A stretch of DNA of 64,000 nucleotides from an uncultured Flavobacteriales bacterium (GTDB taxonomy: Bacteria > Bacteroidota > Bacteroidia > Flavobacteriales_D > Crocinitomicaceae): the NCBI GenBank assembly GCA_905480145.1, contig CAJQPA010000017.1:58740-122739 (forward strand), in the 5' to 3' direction. Below are positions 35,690 through 44,589 of the stretch, one piece after another (the first letter of the stretch is position 1; each line of letters opens with the position of its first letter). Both the position numbers and the translations under genes were made by a program. The notes under the pieces were generated by a model that had not been told where the DNA came from, ran no database searches, and saw only the letters and a list, made by a program, of their open reading frames with translations.

Positions 35690-38020
35690 ATGAAATCTTA
35701 TTTATTAGTTCTTAGCCTAATCATTTTTAGTTTCTATTCAGCATTTGGACAAAGTGTATTAGTGGGTTCTGAAGAATACAAGAATTTAAAAGCAACAAAC
35801 CAGTTAGAAGGTGTTGATTTAGTTTTTAACCCTTCTGTTTTTTCAACTGAAGAGAATATTGTAGTGAGCACACCAAATTCAACTAAAGCTTCTGGTTGTG
35901 ATTGTTATGTTGAGCCAGATGGCACATATACTTTAGCATTAGCTCCAAATGATGATGGGTCAAGTGCAGAGATATTTGTACCATTTGATATCTGTTTTTA
36001 TGGACAGACATACAACAGTTTCTTTATAAATAACAACGGTAACATAACCTTTGAGAGTGCATTGTCAACGTTCAGTGCTACAGCGTTTCCGTCTACAGGT
36101 AATAAAATTATAGCGCCATTTTGGGGTGATGTTGATACCGGGGATGCGATAACGCCATTAGGTCAAGTAGTTTATAAAATTACACCTACAGCAGTTTATA
36201 TCAATTGGGAAGATGTTGGTTATTATAGCGCTCAGGGGGATAAAAGAAATACTTTTCAATTGATCTTAACTGACGGTGTTGCTCCAGTTGTGGAAGGCGG
36301 AAATGTAGCTTTTTGTTATCAAGATATGCAATGGACAACAGGTTCTGCATCTGGAGGTACAGCTGGATTTGGCGGAACACCAGCAACAGCAGGAGCAAAT
36401 AAGGGAGACAATTTAGCATATTTCCTAATCTCGAGATTTGATCATGCAGGTGCAGATTTCGATGGTGCTCTTGGTAATCCTGATGGGATAAGCTGGTTAG
36501 ATGATAAGAGTTTTTTCTTTGATGTGTGTAGTGACGATAACACTCCTCCAATTCCAGAAGGAATATCTTTATGTGATACTTTTAAAGTTTGTTCTTACGG
36601 TGATACCGCGGATATTTCAATTAACTTCTTGTCGCCTGAGATTGGACAAACAACTTCAGTTACTTTTGATAACGGAGGTTTAACTACTTTGGAGGAGATT
36701 TCTAATGTGCCAGGTAATACATCGGCTTTAGTCTTAAGAATTATTGGAGATATAGTAAATGCGGGTACTTATACAATTACAGTTACAGCGACAGATGATT
36801 TTGTGCCAGCAGGTGTCACAACCATTACATTTGTTATTGTAATTGATGACTCTCAGGCAGGCGCAATTAGTCCTATTCTAACACCACTATCTGGATGTGA
36901 TTCTGTTGTGGTCGGAGCGTTAAATGGCCCGTATGATAGTTATCTTTGGGATGATTTTTCAACTGATGCTACTTCAGTTGCTACGGCCTCTGGTTCATAT
37001 GGAGTAACAGTTAGTTTAAATGGATGTTATGTCCGCGTTGATGATGAAATTTTTATAGCTCAAGCTCCTTATTTTAATTTAGGAGATAACTTTACGGCTT
37101 GTGGTTCGGATACGACAATTTTTGTGGAGATAGCAGACTCTTTATTAATGTCTAATGTTTCATGGGGATTGGCAGATCCAGGTTTAGATTCGTTATTTTC
37201 AAATACACTGGCTTCAGGGACCTATACGGTTTCTGCACAAGATTCTTCTGGGTTATGTTCTGCTGATACTACGTTTACAGTTGTATTGACTCCTGGGCCT
37301 TCAATCTTCCCCGATACTGTTGCTTGTAACTTTGGATTGTTTGTCACTGGTACTGCATCTGCTTCTGGTGGTGTTTGGTCGTCATCTAATCCTGATGTTC
37401 AGTTTAGTGATATAAACGTTGATAATCCTCAGATTTATACAGATACTATTCCAGGTGTGTATACGGTAACTTATACCGATAACGCATGTGATATTTCATT
37501 AAGTGCGATTATTGATTTCCCAGAGTACCCTGGTACTTGGATAGTTGATACAGTATTGTGTGAAGGAACAACATATAATTTGGTCGCTTTAAATGAGAAT
37601 GTACACCCAACAACCTATACATGGAGTAATGGATTAACTGGGGAGGTTGTTGATTTAACAGAAGCCGGGACCTATACATTAACAATGGAGAATATTTGTC
37701 ACACAAATACTGCAGATGTCGAATTGTCATTTAAGCAATGTAGTGTAGAAGCGCCAAACGTTATTTCATTGGCAGAAGGGTCTGAAAACCCACTTTGGTA
37801 TGTTGATGGTCAAGGTCTGTCAGAAATTAACATAGTAATTACGAATAGATGGGGTAATGTAGTTTATGAATGTTCAGATTCTGCACAAGCTTGTCAATGG
37901 GACGGAACAACACTCTCAGGGAATCAAGTAGAGCATGGTGTTTATTTCTATCGTGTAAATGCAGTTACAGATGGAGGTGTTGATGTTGAGAAACATGGTT
38001 TCATTCAAGTGGTGAAATAA
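35690..38020 (+). CDS. Secreted adhesin-like protein with NIDO domain and type IX secretion (type B) C-terminal domain
   Basis: A 776-residue protein. A signal peptide (ends AFGQ) is followed by a nidogen-like (NIDO) extracellular domain at about 85-230: FFINNNGNITFESALS and IIAPFWGDVDTGDAITPLG. Beta-sandwich modules with repeated ...GTYTVSAQDSSG or TYTLTMEN patterns follow (Ig/PKD-like). The C-terminal about 90 residues match the gliding-motility-associated (type B) sorting domain: INIVITNRWGNVVYE, then HGVYFYRVNA and FIQVVK. The protein is therefore a probable T9SS cargo displayed on or released from the cell. It may act in adhesion; no catalytic domain is seen. Confidence 0.9.
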   Translation: MKSYLLVLSLIIFSFYSAFGQSVLVGSEEYKNLKATNQLEGVDLVFNPSVFSTEENIVVSTPNSTKASGCDCYVEPDGTYTLALAPNDDGSSAEIFVPFDICFYGQTYNSFFINNNGNITFESALSTFSATAFPSTGNKIIAPFWGDVDTGDAITPLGQVVYKITPTAVYINWEDVGYYSAQGDKRNTFQLILTDGVAPVVEGGNVAFCYQDMQWTTGSASGGTAGFGGTPATAGANKGDNLAYFLISRFDHAGADFDGALGNPDGISWLDDKSFFFDVCSDDNTPPIPEGISLCDTFKVCSYGDTADISINFLSPEIGQTTSVTFDNGGLTTLEEISNVPGNTSALVLRIIGDIVNAGTYTITVTATDDFVPAGVTTITFVIVIDDSQAGAISPILTPLSGCDSVVVGALNGPYDSYLWDDFSTDATSVATASGSYGVTVSLNGCYVRVDDEIFIAQAPYFNLGDNFTACGSDTTIFVEIADSLLMSNVSWGLADPGLDSLFSNTLASGTYTVSAQDSSGLCSADTTFTVVLTPGPSIFPDTVACNFGLFVTGTASASGGVWSSSNPDVQFSDINVDNPQIYTDTIPGVYTVTYTDNACDISLSAIIDFPEYPGTWIVDTVLCEGTTYNLVALNENVHPTTYTWSNGLTGEVVDLTEAGTYTLTMENICHTNTADVELSFKQCSVEAPNVISLAEGSENPLWYVDGQGLSEINIVITNRWGNVVYECSDSAQACQWDGTTLSGNQVEHGVYFYRVNAVTDGGVDVEKHGFIQVVK

Positions 38021-38040
38021 TACAAAGAATTTAATTTTAA

Positions 38041-38068
38041 AGGGCAGTCTTTTAGATTGCCCTTTTTT
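38041..38068 (+). terminator. Intrinsic terminator after the T9SS cargo gene
   Basis: The stem AGGGCA-gTCT / AGAt-TGCCCT with a TTT loop is followed by a T6 tract (38063-38068). It lies 20 bases downstream of the adhesin stop codon and before the gap gene. Confidence 0.85.
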
Positions 38069-38108
38069 AATGTTTAATTGTATTTTAATAGACTAAGAAT
38101 AATAGCAT

Positions 38109-39098
38109 ATGAAAAAGATTGGCGTAAATGGTTTTGGGAGAATTGGTCGGTATTTTACTAGAATGAGTTTAGAATATAATAATGTTGACGTAGCAGTTGT
38201 TAATGATTTAGCTGACATCAATACCCTAGCTCACCTTTTTAAATATGATAGCGTTCATCGAAAATTAAAGCATCAGTTTGTTGTTGAGGGAAATAAACTT
38301 GTTTTTGAAAACGGGAAGGAAATTGTTTTTGTTTCCGAACGGAATCCAGAAAATATCAAGTGGGTAGATTATGGGGTAGAAATCGTTTTAGAGTCAACAG
38401 GTATTTTTAGAACGTCAGAATTGGCAAAAAAACATTTTGTGGGTGGTGCGCAGAAAGTTATTCTTTCTGCGACAGCCAAGGACAATGAAACTAGAACGGT
38501 TGTACTTGGGGTTAATGACTATAAATTGTTGGACTCTGACTTAATTGTTTCAAATGCTTCGTGCACAACAAATTCAGCTGCTCCTGTTGTTAAAATCATG
38601 AAAGAACTTTGCGATGTTGAAAGCATCTATATTAGCACCATTCATAGTTATACATCTGATCAAAGGTTGCATGATGCACCCCATACCGATTTAAGAAGAG
38701 CTAGGGCAGCGGCAGAGTCAATTGTTCCAACAACCACTGGAGCGGCAAAAGCATTATCTAAGATCTTTCCAGAGTTGGATGGTAGTATTGGTGGATGTGG
38801 AATACGTGTTCCTGTTCCAGATGGCTCAATGACTGATTTGACTTTTGTTGTGAAAACCCCACCTACAGTTGAAAAAATTAATGAGGCGATGAGATCCGCG
38901 TCAAATGGAGATATGAAGGGTATATTAGCTTATACGGAAGATCCGATAGTTTCTTCAGATATAATAGGCGAACCTTTTAGTTGCGTGTTTGATTCTAGAT
39001 TGACAAGCGTTATAGGTAAAATGGTTAAAGTCGTCGCTTGGTATGATAACGAAGCAGGTTATTCAAACCGCTTAATTGACCTCGTTAAAAGAATGTAA
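38109..39098 (+). CDS. gap: Glyceraldehyde-3-phosphate dehydrogenase, type I
   Basis: A 329-residue glycolytic enzyme. It has VNGFGRIGR at the N-terminus, the catalytic Cys152 in SNASCTTNSAAPV, HSYTSDQRLHDAPH, and WYDNEAGYSNRL near the C-terminus. Length and motifs are typical of a type I GAPDH. It stands alone between an adhesin terminator and a convergent gene. Bacteroidota often carry more than one GAPDH; which role this one plays is not visible. Confidence 0.95.
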   Translation: MKKIGVNGFGRIGRYFTRMSLEYNNVDVAVVNDLADINTLAHLFKYDSVHRKLKHQFVVEGNKLVFENGKEIVFVSERNPENIKWVDYGVEIVLESTGIFRTSELAKKHFVGGAQKVILSATAKDNETRTVVLGVNDYKLLDSDLIVSNASCTTNSAAPVVKIMKELCDVESIYISTIHSYTSDQRLHDAPHTDLRRARAAAESIVPTTTGAAKALSKIFPELDGSIGGCGIRVPVPDGSMTDLTFVVKTPPTVEKINEAMRSASNGDMKGILAYTEDPIVSSDIIGEPFSCVFDSRLTSVIGKMVKVVAWYDNEAGYSNRLIDLVKRM

Positions 39099-39121
39099 TT
39101 GAGAATGCGATAGCGACTGCA

Positions 39122-40141
39122 TTACCATTTACTAATCCAACCTGCTGGAACATCATTTTTTATCTCGCTTAGTTCAGCTCGTGCTTCTTCTTTAGTTGCA
39201 AAAGACTTGGCGCTAACGATATGCATTCCATTCTTCTTTTTAAAGGTTGCGGGATGGCCTAATGATTTTAATTTGTCAACTAATTTGATGGCATTATCCT
39301 CTGAAGAAAAAGCACCAGCAATAATGTTGTATGGCTTTGGTGTGTCAATAGATGACTCTATTATTGGCTCTTCATTAACGATATCTATCACTTCGGGTTC
39401 TGAAAAGTTCTCTTCCTCAATAGCCTGTTCTTCAGTTTCATCGATAACCGACTCTTCTAGTTCTACATTCAAGTTGGTTGATTCGCTCTCTGCTTGATAA
39501 TTGTCAGAATTATCCTTTTTAGAGGTAACGTCATTGTTGTCAGCTAAAAATGGTAATGTTTGTTTTAAGTAATCAAAGTTCAAAGCAGCTAGAATACCTC
39601 CGCCAAGTAAAACGACTAGCAGTGCTATTCCTACCCAGAATCCAGCTCCTTTTTTCTTGTCTTTTTCGTTTTCCTCCTTGTCTTTCTTAAGCTGATTTAG
39701 TTTTTCAATTGTAGCAGCCTTAGCTTCTTTTTCAACAATATTTAAATCTTTTTCAGGTTTTACAATCGGAACAATTTTCGTTTTTTCCTTAACTTCCTTA
39801 ACTTCCGGAGTTACGATCGTGTGTTTTTTTGTGTTCCAGTTTTTAAATTGGATATCCTCTCCATCTTTATAAAAGGTACCGAATTCATACATCACATATT
39901 CTTCGCCTTTATCAAGGTCAGATAGTATCTCGCGGACGTATTTCGAAATGAGATTCTTAGCATCGTTTTCTTCCCATCCTTCTTTTTCAGCAATATGTGC
40001 AGCTAATTTCCCGTCATCATGCTTTAAGTATGACATAAACATAATATCACCAGAATCTGAATCCGTAATTGTTAATGCTCCTAAATTAGGAATGATAATA
40101 GTATTGACTAGTTTGAGAATTTCTAAAAGATACTTATCCAT
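39122..40141 (-). CDS. HU-CCDC81-like and SPOR domain membrane protein
   Basis: A 339-residue protein. N-terminal residues 1-105 match the bacterial CCDC81 HU-like pair (LLEILKLVNTIIIPNLGALTI, MSYLKHDDGKLAAHIA, EEYVMYEFGTFYKDGED). A Lys/Glu-rich linker follows, then one membrane helix (about residues 166-185, FWVGIALLVVLLGGGILAAL), an acidic linker and a C-terminal SPOR domain (YNIIAGAFSSEDNAIKLVDKLKSLGHP). SPOR domains bind denuded septal peptidoglycan. The combination suggests a link between septum and cytosolic HU-like partner; function is inferred. Confidence 0.88.
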   Translation of the reverse strand: MDKYLLEILKLVNTIIIPNLGALTITDSDSGDIMFMSYLKHDDGKLAAHIAEKEGWEENDAKNLISKYVREILSDLDKGEEYVMYEFGTFYKDGEDIQFKNWNTKKHTIVTPEVKEVKEKTKIVPIVKPEKDLNIVEKEAKAATIEKLNQLKKDKEENEKDKKKGAGFWVGIALLVVLLGGGILAALNFDYLKQTLPFLADNNDVTSKKDNSDNYQAESESTNLNVELEESVIDETEEQAIEEENFSEPEVIDIVNEEPIIESSIDTPKPYNIIAGAFSSEDNAIKLVDKLKSLGHPATFKKKNGMHIVSAKSFATKEEARAELSEIKNDVPAGWISKW

Positions 40142-40155
40142 TTGTTCCTGTTTTG

Positions 40156-41010
40156 TTAAAATAACTCGTTAAAAGAAAATGTTTCCTTTACTCTAACACC
40201 TCTATCTGTTTCTTGCAGTGTACAGCATTCGTTGTGAAAGTCATGCTCTAAAAATAGAATAAATTCTTCTTTTGCCGCAATTTTTAAGAACTTCTCTTTT
40301 TCACTTAAGGTAAGCAAAGGTCTTGTGTCATAACCCATCACGTAAGGCAATGGTATATGGCCGATACTGGGCAGTAAATCAGCCATAAAGACAATAGTTT
40401 TTCCTTTATATTTAACATGAGGAATCATCATGCTTTCTGTATGGCCATCTACAAATAACACATCGAAATTATTAAAAGCATTTTTTGTATAGTCGCCATT
40501 TCTTTCAATAAATTTAAGTTGTCCACTTTCTTGAATAGGCATAATGTTTTCCTTGAGGAAAGATGCTTTTTCCCGAGCGTTTGGCTCCGTTGCCCATTTC
40601 CAATGATTATCTGTACTCCAATAATGTGCGTTTTTAAAAACCGTGTCGAGTCCAGTTCGATCTTTGTTCCATTTAACAGCACCTCCACAATGGTCAAAAT
40701 GTAAATGAGTTAAAAACACATCTGTGACTTCATCCAATCCGTACCCTAGCTTATTTAAATTAGGAACGAGGCTGTTTTCATCAGAAAGGTGATAATGAGA
40801 GAAAAATTTTTCTGATTGCTTATCACCAATACCAGTGTCCACTAAAATAAGCTTATTTCCATCTTCAATTAACATTGTGCGCATAGACCAATCACACAAA
40901 TTGTTGTTGTCTGCTGGATTAGTTCTTTGCCACAGTGATTTTGGAACCACACCAAACATAGCGCCCCCATCTAATTTAAAATTTCCGGTATTTAATGGAT
41001 GTATTTTCAT
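40156..41010 (-). CDS. MBL-fold metallohydrolase
   Basis: A 284-residue metallo-beta-lactamase fold enzyme with the metal motif THLHFDHCGGAV (about residue 104), LVDTGIGDK upstream, VDGHTESMMIPHV with a later His ligand, and FLEHDF near the end. It resembles the lactonase-like (AiiA/AttM) branch, which cleaves lactones such as acyl-homoserine lactones, but that substrate is only a possibility. It sits in a minus-strand group with ribD and a DMT transporter, six bases from the latter. Confidence 0.9.
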   Translation of the reverse strand: MKIHPLNTGNFKLDGGAMFGVVPKSLWQRTNPADNNNLCDWSMRTMLIEDGNKLILVDTGIGDKQSEKFFSHYHLSDENSLVPNLNKLGYGLDEVTDVFLTHLHFDHCGGAVKWNKDRTGLDTVFKNAHYWSTDNHWKWATEPNAREKASFLKENIMPIQESGQLKFIERNGDYTKNAFNNFDVLFVDGHTESMMIPHVKYKGKTIVFMADLLPSIGHIPLPYVMGYDTRPLLTLSEKEKFLKIAAKEEFILFLEHDFHNECCTLQETDRGVRVKETFSFNELF

Positions 41011-41016
41011 TTTTAT

Positions 41017-41886
41017 TTATTGTTCTGCAATATACAAAGTAATTATGGCCAGAAGGGCAATTGCCAATCCGATCATTTTTTTTGAAGTTTTGGATTCTTT
41101 GAAAATGATTAGTCCAATAATTACAGTTCCTATAACAACAGAAACGTTGGTGAGTGCCAAAACAGTTGTGTCTGTCCAGCCTGTTGTTGTGTATGCTAGT
41201 AGCAGAAAGTAGATTGAAAAAAAGTTTGGGATTCCCAAAGTAATTCCACCGATTATATTTTTAATGGCCAATTTAGAACTGCCTTTCATTAATTTAAAAC
41301 TAAGGATTAGAACTCCAATGCATCCTGCTAATCCAAAGCTAATTGCAGAAAATAAAGAAGGCTCTAAAACATTCAATTGGCTTTCTTGAACATAGTTTAG
41401 CACGAAGTCAAGCGCTCCTCCACCAAAGAAAAGAACAATGAGCATCCATTTGTGATTACTGATAGATCTATTTTTCTTATTAGGCAGTGAGACAAGGATT
41501 ACACTAATAAATGCAAGTAGTATTCCGGTAATTTTAAGTAGAGATGGCGATTCTTTATAGTAAAAAACGAAAAGAGTTAATGAAATTGCCATGCTCATTT
41601 TAACGGCTATTGACGTCGAGGCGACACCATTATTTTGTGAGCTTAAACCCATAAGAAAGAACAACGAAATGAACAAGAAGCTTGTGATTAAAGAATAAAT
41701 CATCCAGCTATTTTGCACCCAAGCTTCGGGATTCCAAGTGTGGCCATAGAGTGTGAATCCGATTCCAGCTGCAGTAAAGTAATTGAAAACAATTGCCTGG
41801 AAAGTGTCAACTTCAAACCTCTTAAACATTCTAAAAATGATAAAAATGATGGTGCTTGAAAGAATGGATAGTATGAGAGGAATCAT
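41017..41886 (-). CDS. EamA/DMT superfamily transporter
   Basis: A 289-residue inner-membrane protein with about ten hydrophobic helices in two EamA-like halves (MIPLILSILSSTIIFIIFRM at the start, LTNVSVVIGTVIIGLIIFKES near the end). DMT exporters carry amino acids, purines or drugs; the substrate is unknown. It overlaps ribD by four bases (ATGA), so it is translationally coupled to riboflavin synthesis, and a flavin-related or precursor-linked role is possible but unproven. Confidence 0.85.
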   Translation of the reverse strand: MIPLILSILSSTIIFIIFRMFKRFEVDTFQAIVFNYFTAAGIGFTLYGHTWNPEAWVQNSWMIYSLITSFLFISLFFLMGLSSQNNGVASTSIAVKMSMAISLTLFVFYYKESPSLLKITGILLAFISVILVSLPNKKNRSISNHKWMLIVLFFGGGALDFVLNYVQESQLNVLEPSLFSAISFGLAGCIGVLILSFKLMKGSSKLAIKNIIGGITLGIPNFFSIYFLLLAYTTTGWTDTTVLALTNVSVVIGTVIIGLIIFKESKTSKKMIGLAIALLAIITLYIAEQ

Positions 41887-42911
41887 TTATTGTGGTATGT
41901 TAGAATTACGTCTTTAAAAAAAGAATCTTTATTTGTTGGTTCTGTATTTATTATTGGTGCGGATGTTCCAGTTTCAAATGTTGATTGACCAATAATTCGA
42001 TTTGTCTCATCCCATAAATTAGAGTCAATAAATGATTGTAAGGTCATTTTTCCACCTTCAATTAATACGGAATTAATCATTCGTTTATAAAGTTCATTGA
42101 GGATGTTTTTTGGGGTCAATTCTACAACCTTTACCCATTCAACGTTTTGTTCAATCTTATTTTTAGATCGATTAATTATTATTGTTTTGGCATCCTGATT
42201 AAATACTTGGTTTGAATGGTCTAGTCTTAAATGCGGGTCAATTATTACGCGAATTGGATTTTTACCTTCCACCATTCGAACCGTTAAAGAAGGATTGTCA
42301 TTTTCCACTGTATTGGCTCCAACCAAAATAGATTGATAAGTCGCTCTTAACTGATGAACATAGGATTGAGTTTCTTTTGAAGAGATCCAGTTGATTTCTC
42401 CATTGTTACTTCCTGAATCAATTAACCCATTTTTCGTCTCAGCCCATTTTAATAAAATATAAGGCCTTCGTTTTACATGAAATGTAAAAAAATGCTTATT
42501 GAGTTCACGGCATTCATCTTCTAAAACCCCTAGTTTAACTTCTATCCCTGCATTTTTTAATAATTGTATGCCTTTACCATCTACTTTTGAATGCGAATCA
42601 AGACTGCCAATTACTACTTTTTGAAATCTATGTTTCACTAATAAGTTAGCACAAGGGGGCGTTTTTCCAATATGTGCGCATGGCTCAAGTGAAACATAAA
42701 TTGTAGATTTTGAAAGAATTGATTGGTCATGAACGCTATTGATCGCATTAACTTCAGCGTGCGGCCCACCAAACTTTTGATGATAACCCTCTCCAATAAT
42801 TTTACCTTCATGAACTATTACAGCACCAACTAAAGGGTTCGGCGCCACCTTTCCATCACCCAATTTTGCTAGCTGGATGCATCGCTTCATGAAACGTTCA
42901 CTTGATTGCAT
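41883..42911 (-). CDS. ribD: Bifunctional diaminohydroxyphosphoribosylaminopyrimidine deaminase / reductase
   Basis: Two successive steps of riboflavin synthesis. The 342 residues hold a deaminase domain (zinc site PHAEVNAI and EPCAHIGKTPPCANLLV) followed by the NADPH-dependent reductase (RRPYILLKWAETKNG, SVLIEGGKMTLQSFI). A TATCTTCG element three bases before the ATG (minus strand) resembles a -7 box with one mismatch, suggesting a very short leader. No FMN-riboswitch-like sequence is visible in the 160-base upstream gap. Confidence 0.95.
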   Translation of the reverse strand: MQSSERFMKRCIQLAKLGDGKVAPNPLVGAVIVHEGKIIGEGYHQKFGGPHAEVNAINSVHDQSILSKSTIYVSLEPCAHIGKTPPCANLLVKHRFQKVVIGSLDSHSKVDGKGIQLLKNAGIEVKLGVLEDECRELNKHFFTFHVKRRPYILLKWAETKNGLIDSGSNNGEINWISSKETQSYVHQLRATYQSILVGANTVENDNPSLTVRMVEGKNPIRVIIDPHLRLDHSNQVFNQDAKTIIINRSKNKIEQNVEWVKVVELTPKNILNELYKRMINSVLIEGGKMTLQSFIDSNLWDETNRIIGQSTFETGTSAPIINTEPTNKDSFFKDVILTYHNK

Positions 42912-42998
42912 ACACGAAGATAATTCGTTTTTTTACAATTTGGTCAGATAATTGAATGGATAAGTGTAAAAGAAAATCGTAGAATCGCCATTTTATGA

Positions 42999-43006
42999 TA
43001 TTTTTG
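42999..43006 (+). promoter_or_regulatory. -7 promoter element before the dialkylresorcinol operon
   Basis: TATTTTTG matches TAnnTTTG, 66 bases upstream of the methyltransferase ATG. No -33 TTG lies at the standard distance. It is the best candidate for the start of the long plus-strand operon. Confidence 0.45.
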
Positions 43007-43072
43007 TAAGCCTTGATATGTAAATGTCAGAATTGAAAAATTGGAATACTTGAAAATGAAAAATAGAATTAG

Positions 43073-44122
43073 ATGAAAGCGTTAGAAGCAAAATACGAAG
43101 CACAAAAAATTGCATTTGGACCTTTTGTTTTCCAAACTTGCATAGCGATGAAAGATTTGGGAATAATGGCAGCTATTCGAAAAGCTAGAGGGAAAGCAAC
43201 ACTTGCAAGTTTATCCCAAGATACTGGGGTTTCTGATTATGGCGTGCTTGTTCTGGTGGAAATGGCAGTTGCTGCTGAGGTGTTAACATTAAATGAAGAA
43301 GGTCAAATTGATTTAACGAAGATTGGTTTTTATCTGCATTCCGATATGATGACTAATGTTAATCTGCGTTTTACAAATGATAACTGTTATAAAGGATTGT
43401 TTAATCTTACTGATTCTATAAAAAACGGAAAAGCAGAAGGACTTAAAGAGTATGGTCCTTGGAAAACAATTTACGAAGGTTTGTCTCAGTTGAGTCCAGA
43501 ATTAAGAAAATCATGGTTGGAGTTTGATCACTATTATAGTGATGACGCATTTGATGATGCTTTGAAAATTATATTTAATAATAATCCTAATTTAATATTT
43601 GACATTGGTGGAAACACTGGGAAGTGGGCTATTGCGTCGTGTAATAATAGTTCGGATGTTGAAGTTAAAATTGTTGATTTGCCCGGACAGGTTGAGTTAG
43701 CGAAAAAGAACATTGAGAATACGACAACATTTAAAGATAGAATTTCGTATCATCCTATTGATATTTTAAAGCCTGAAACAGAAATTCCAGGAGGAGCTGA
43801 TGTATATTGGATGAGTCAATTTTTGGATTGCTTTAGTGAAAGTGAAATCGAGAGTATTTTACTCAAAATAAAGAAAAATGCTAAGAAAGAATCAAAAGTG
43901 TTTATAATGGAGACTTTTATTGATAATCAGGACTATCCAGCAGCTAAATTCAGTTTGGTGGCAACTTCTCTTTATTTTACAGCAATAGCAAACGGCAATA
44001 GTAAAATGTATTCAAAATCATCGTTTGAATATATATTGAAAAATGCCGGTTTCAAAGTTGACAAAGAATATCCTTTAATTGGTGACAGTTATCATACAAT
44101 CCTTGAATGTAGTCTAGTTTAA
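43073..44122 (+). CDS. SAM-dependent methyltransferase of the dialkylresorcinol/flexirubin-type cluster
   Basis: A 349-residue methyltransferase with an N-terminal winged-helix dimerisation region (about 10-95: LGIMAAIRKARGKATLASLSQDTGVSDYGVL). A class I SAM fold follows, with NLIFDIGGNTGKWAIA (motif I, about residue 178), VKIVDLPGQVELAKKN, and the carboxylate-rich ADVYWMSQFLDCFS region. The COMT-like architecture fits O- or C-methylation of an aromatic or small acyl substrate. It is the first gene of the operon and overlaps the next gene by one base (TAATG). Methylated aryl rings are known in flexirubins; the exact target here is an inference. Confidence 0.87.
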   Translation: MKALEAKYEAQKIAFGPFVFQTCIAMKDLGIMAAIRKARGKATLASLSQDTGVSDYGVLVLVEMAVAAEVLTLNEEGQIDLTKIGFYLHSDMMTNVNLRFTNDNCYKGLFNLTDSIKNGKAEGLKEYGPWKTIYEGLSQLSPELRKSWLEFDHYYSDDAFDDALKIIFNNNPNLIFDIGGNTGKWAIASCNNSSDVEVKIVDLPGQVELAKKNIENTTTFKDRISYHPIDILKPETEIPGGADVYWMSQFLDCFSESEIESILLKIKKNAKKESKVFIMETFIDNQDYPAAKFSLVATSLYFTAIANGNSKMYSKSSFEYILKNAGFKVDKEYPLIGDSYHTILECSLV

Positions 44123-44589
44123 TGAAATTTCATCTCCTATTTCTTTTTCAATTATACGCGCTGTTTTCCATCGCTCAAATGGATGCGGAAATATATTCTT
44201 TACTTAAAGAAGGAACGGCTGTCCAATTAACAAATAAAATAAATTTATTGGAAGGCAAAATAAAAAAATCGAATTTGGCATTATGCTATGTTGGAGCTTT
44301 AAAGGCGAAAAAGTCATCCTATTTAACTACCCCAAAGGAAAAAGTTCAAGAGTTTAAAGCAGGAGCAGGTAACATTGAAAAAGCGATAGCATTGGACTCA
44401 AAAAACGTCGAATTGATTTTTTTAAGATATGTAATCCAATGTAATTCGCCAAAAATAACTAGGTATAAGGATAAAATAGATAAGGACAAATATTTTTTAG
44501 AATCACAAAATAAAACGATTAGGAAGTCACTATATAAGATTATTCAGGATTTTAATATTGATCAGCCAGAATATAAAATTAACCTATGA
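44122..44589 (+). CDS. Small secreted protein of the dialkylresorcinol operon, unknown function
   Basis: A 155-residue protein with a signal peptide (about 1-18, ending FSIAQ). The remainder is helical and Lys-rich: LLKEGTAVQLTNKINLLEGKIKKS, YVGALKAKKSSYLTTPKEKVQEFKAG, EKAIALDSKNVELIFLRYVIQ. The last block resembles a single TPR helix pair. It lies between the methyltransferase and darA with one-base and four-base overlaps, so it is a regular operon member and probably acts in the periplasm on the product or its export. I do not recognise a named family. Confidence 0.8.
   Translation: MKFHLLFLFQLYALFSIAQMDAEIYSLLKEGTAVQLTNKINLLEGKIKKSNLALCYVGALKAKKSSYLTTPKEKVQEFKAGAGNIEKAIALDSKNVELIFLRYVIQCNSPKITRYKDKIDKDKYFLESQNKTIRKSLYKIIQDFNIDQPEYKINL

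Noticed and set aside
40156..41010. MBL hydrolase as an acyl-homoserine-lactone lactonase linked to signalling
   Set aside because: The fold fits, but no signalling genes are nearby and the substrate cannot be read from the motif alone.
42912..43072. Possible FMN riboswitch before ribD
   Set aside because: No conserved RFN-type motif was seen in the 161-base gap, and the likely -7 element lies three bases from the ATG, which leaves no room for a leader.
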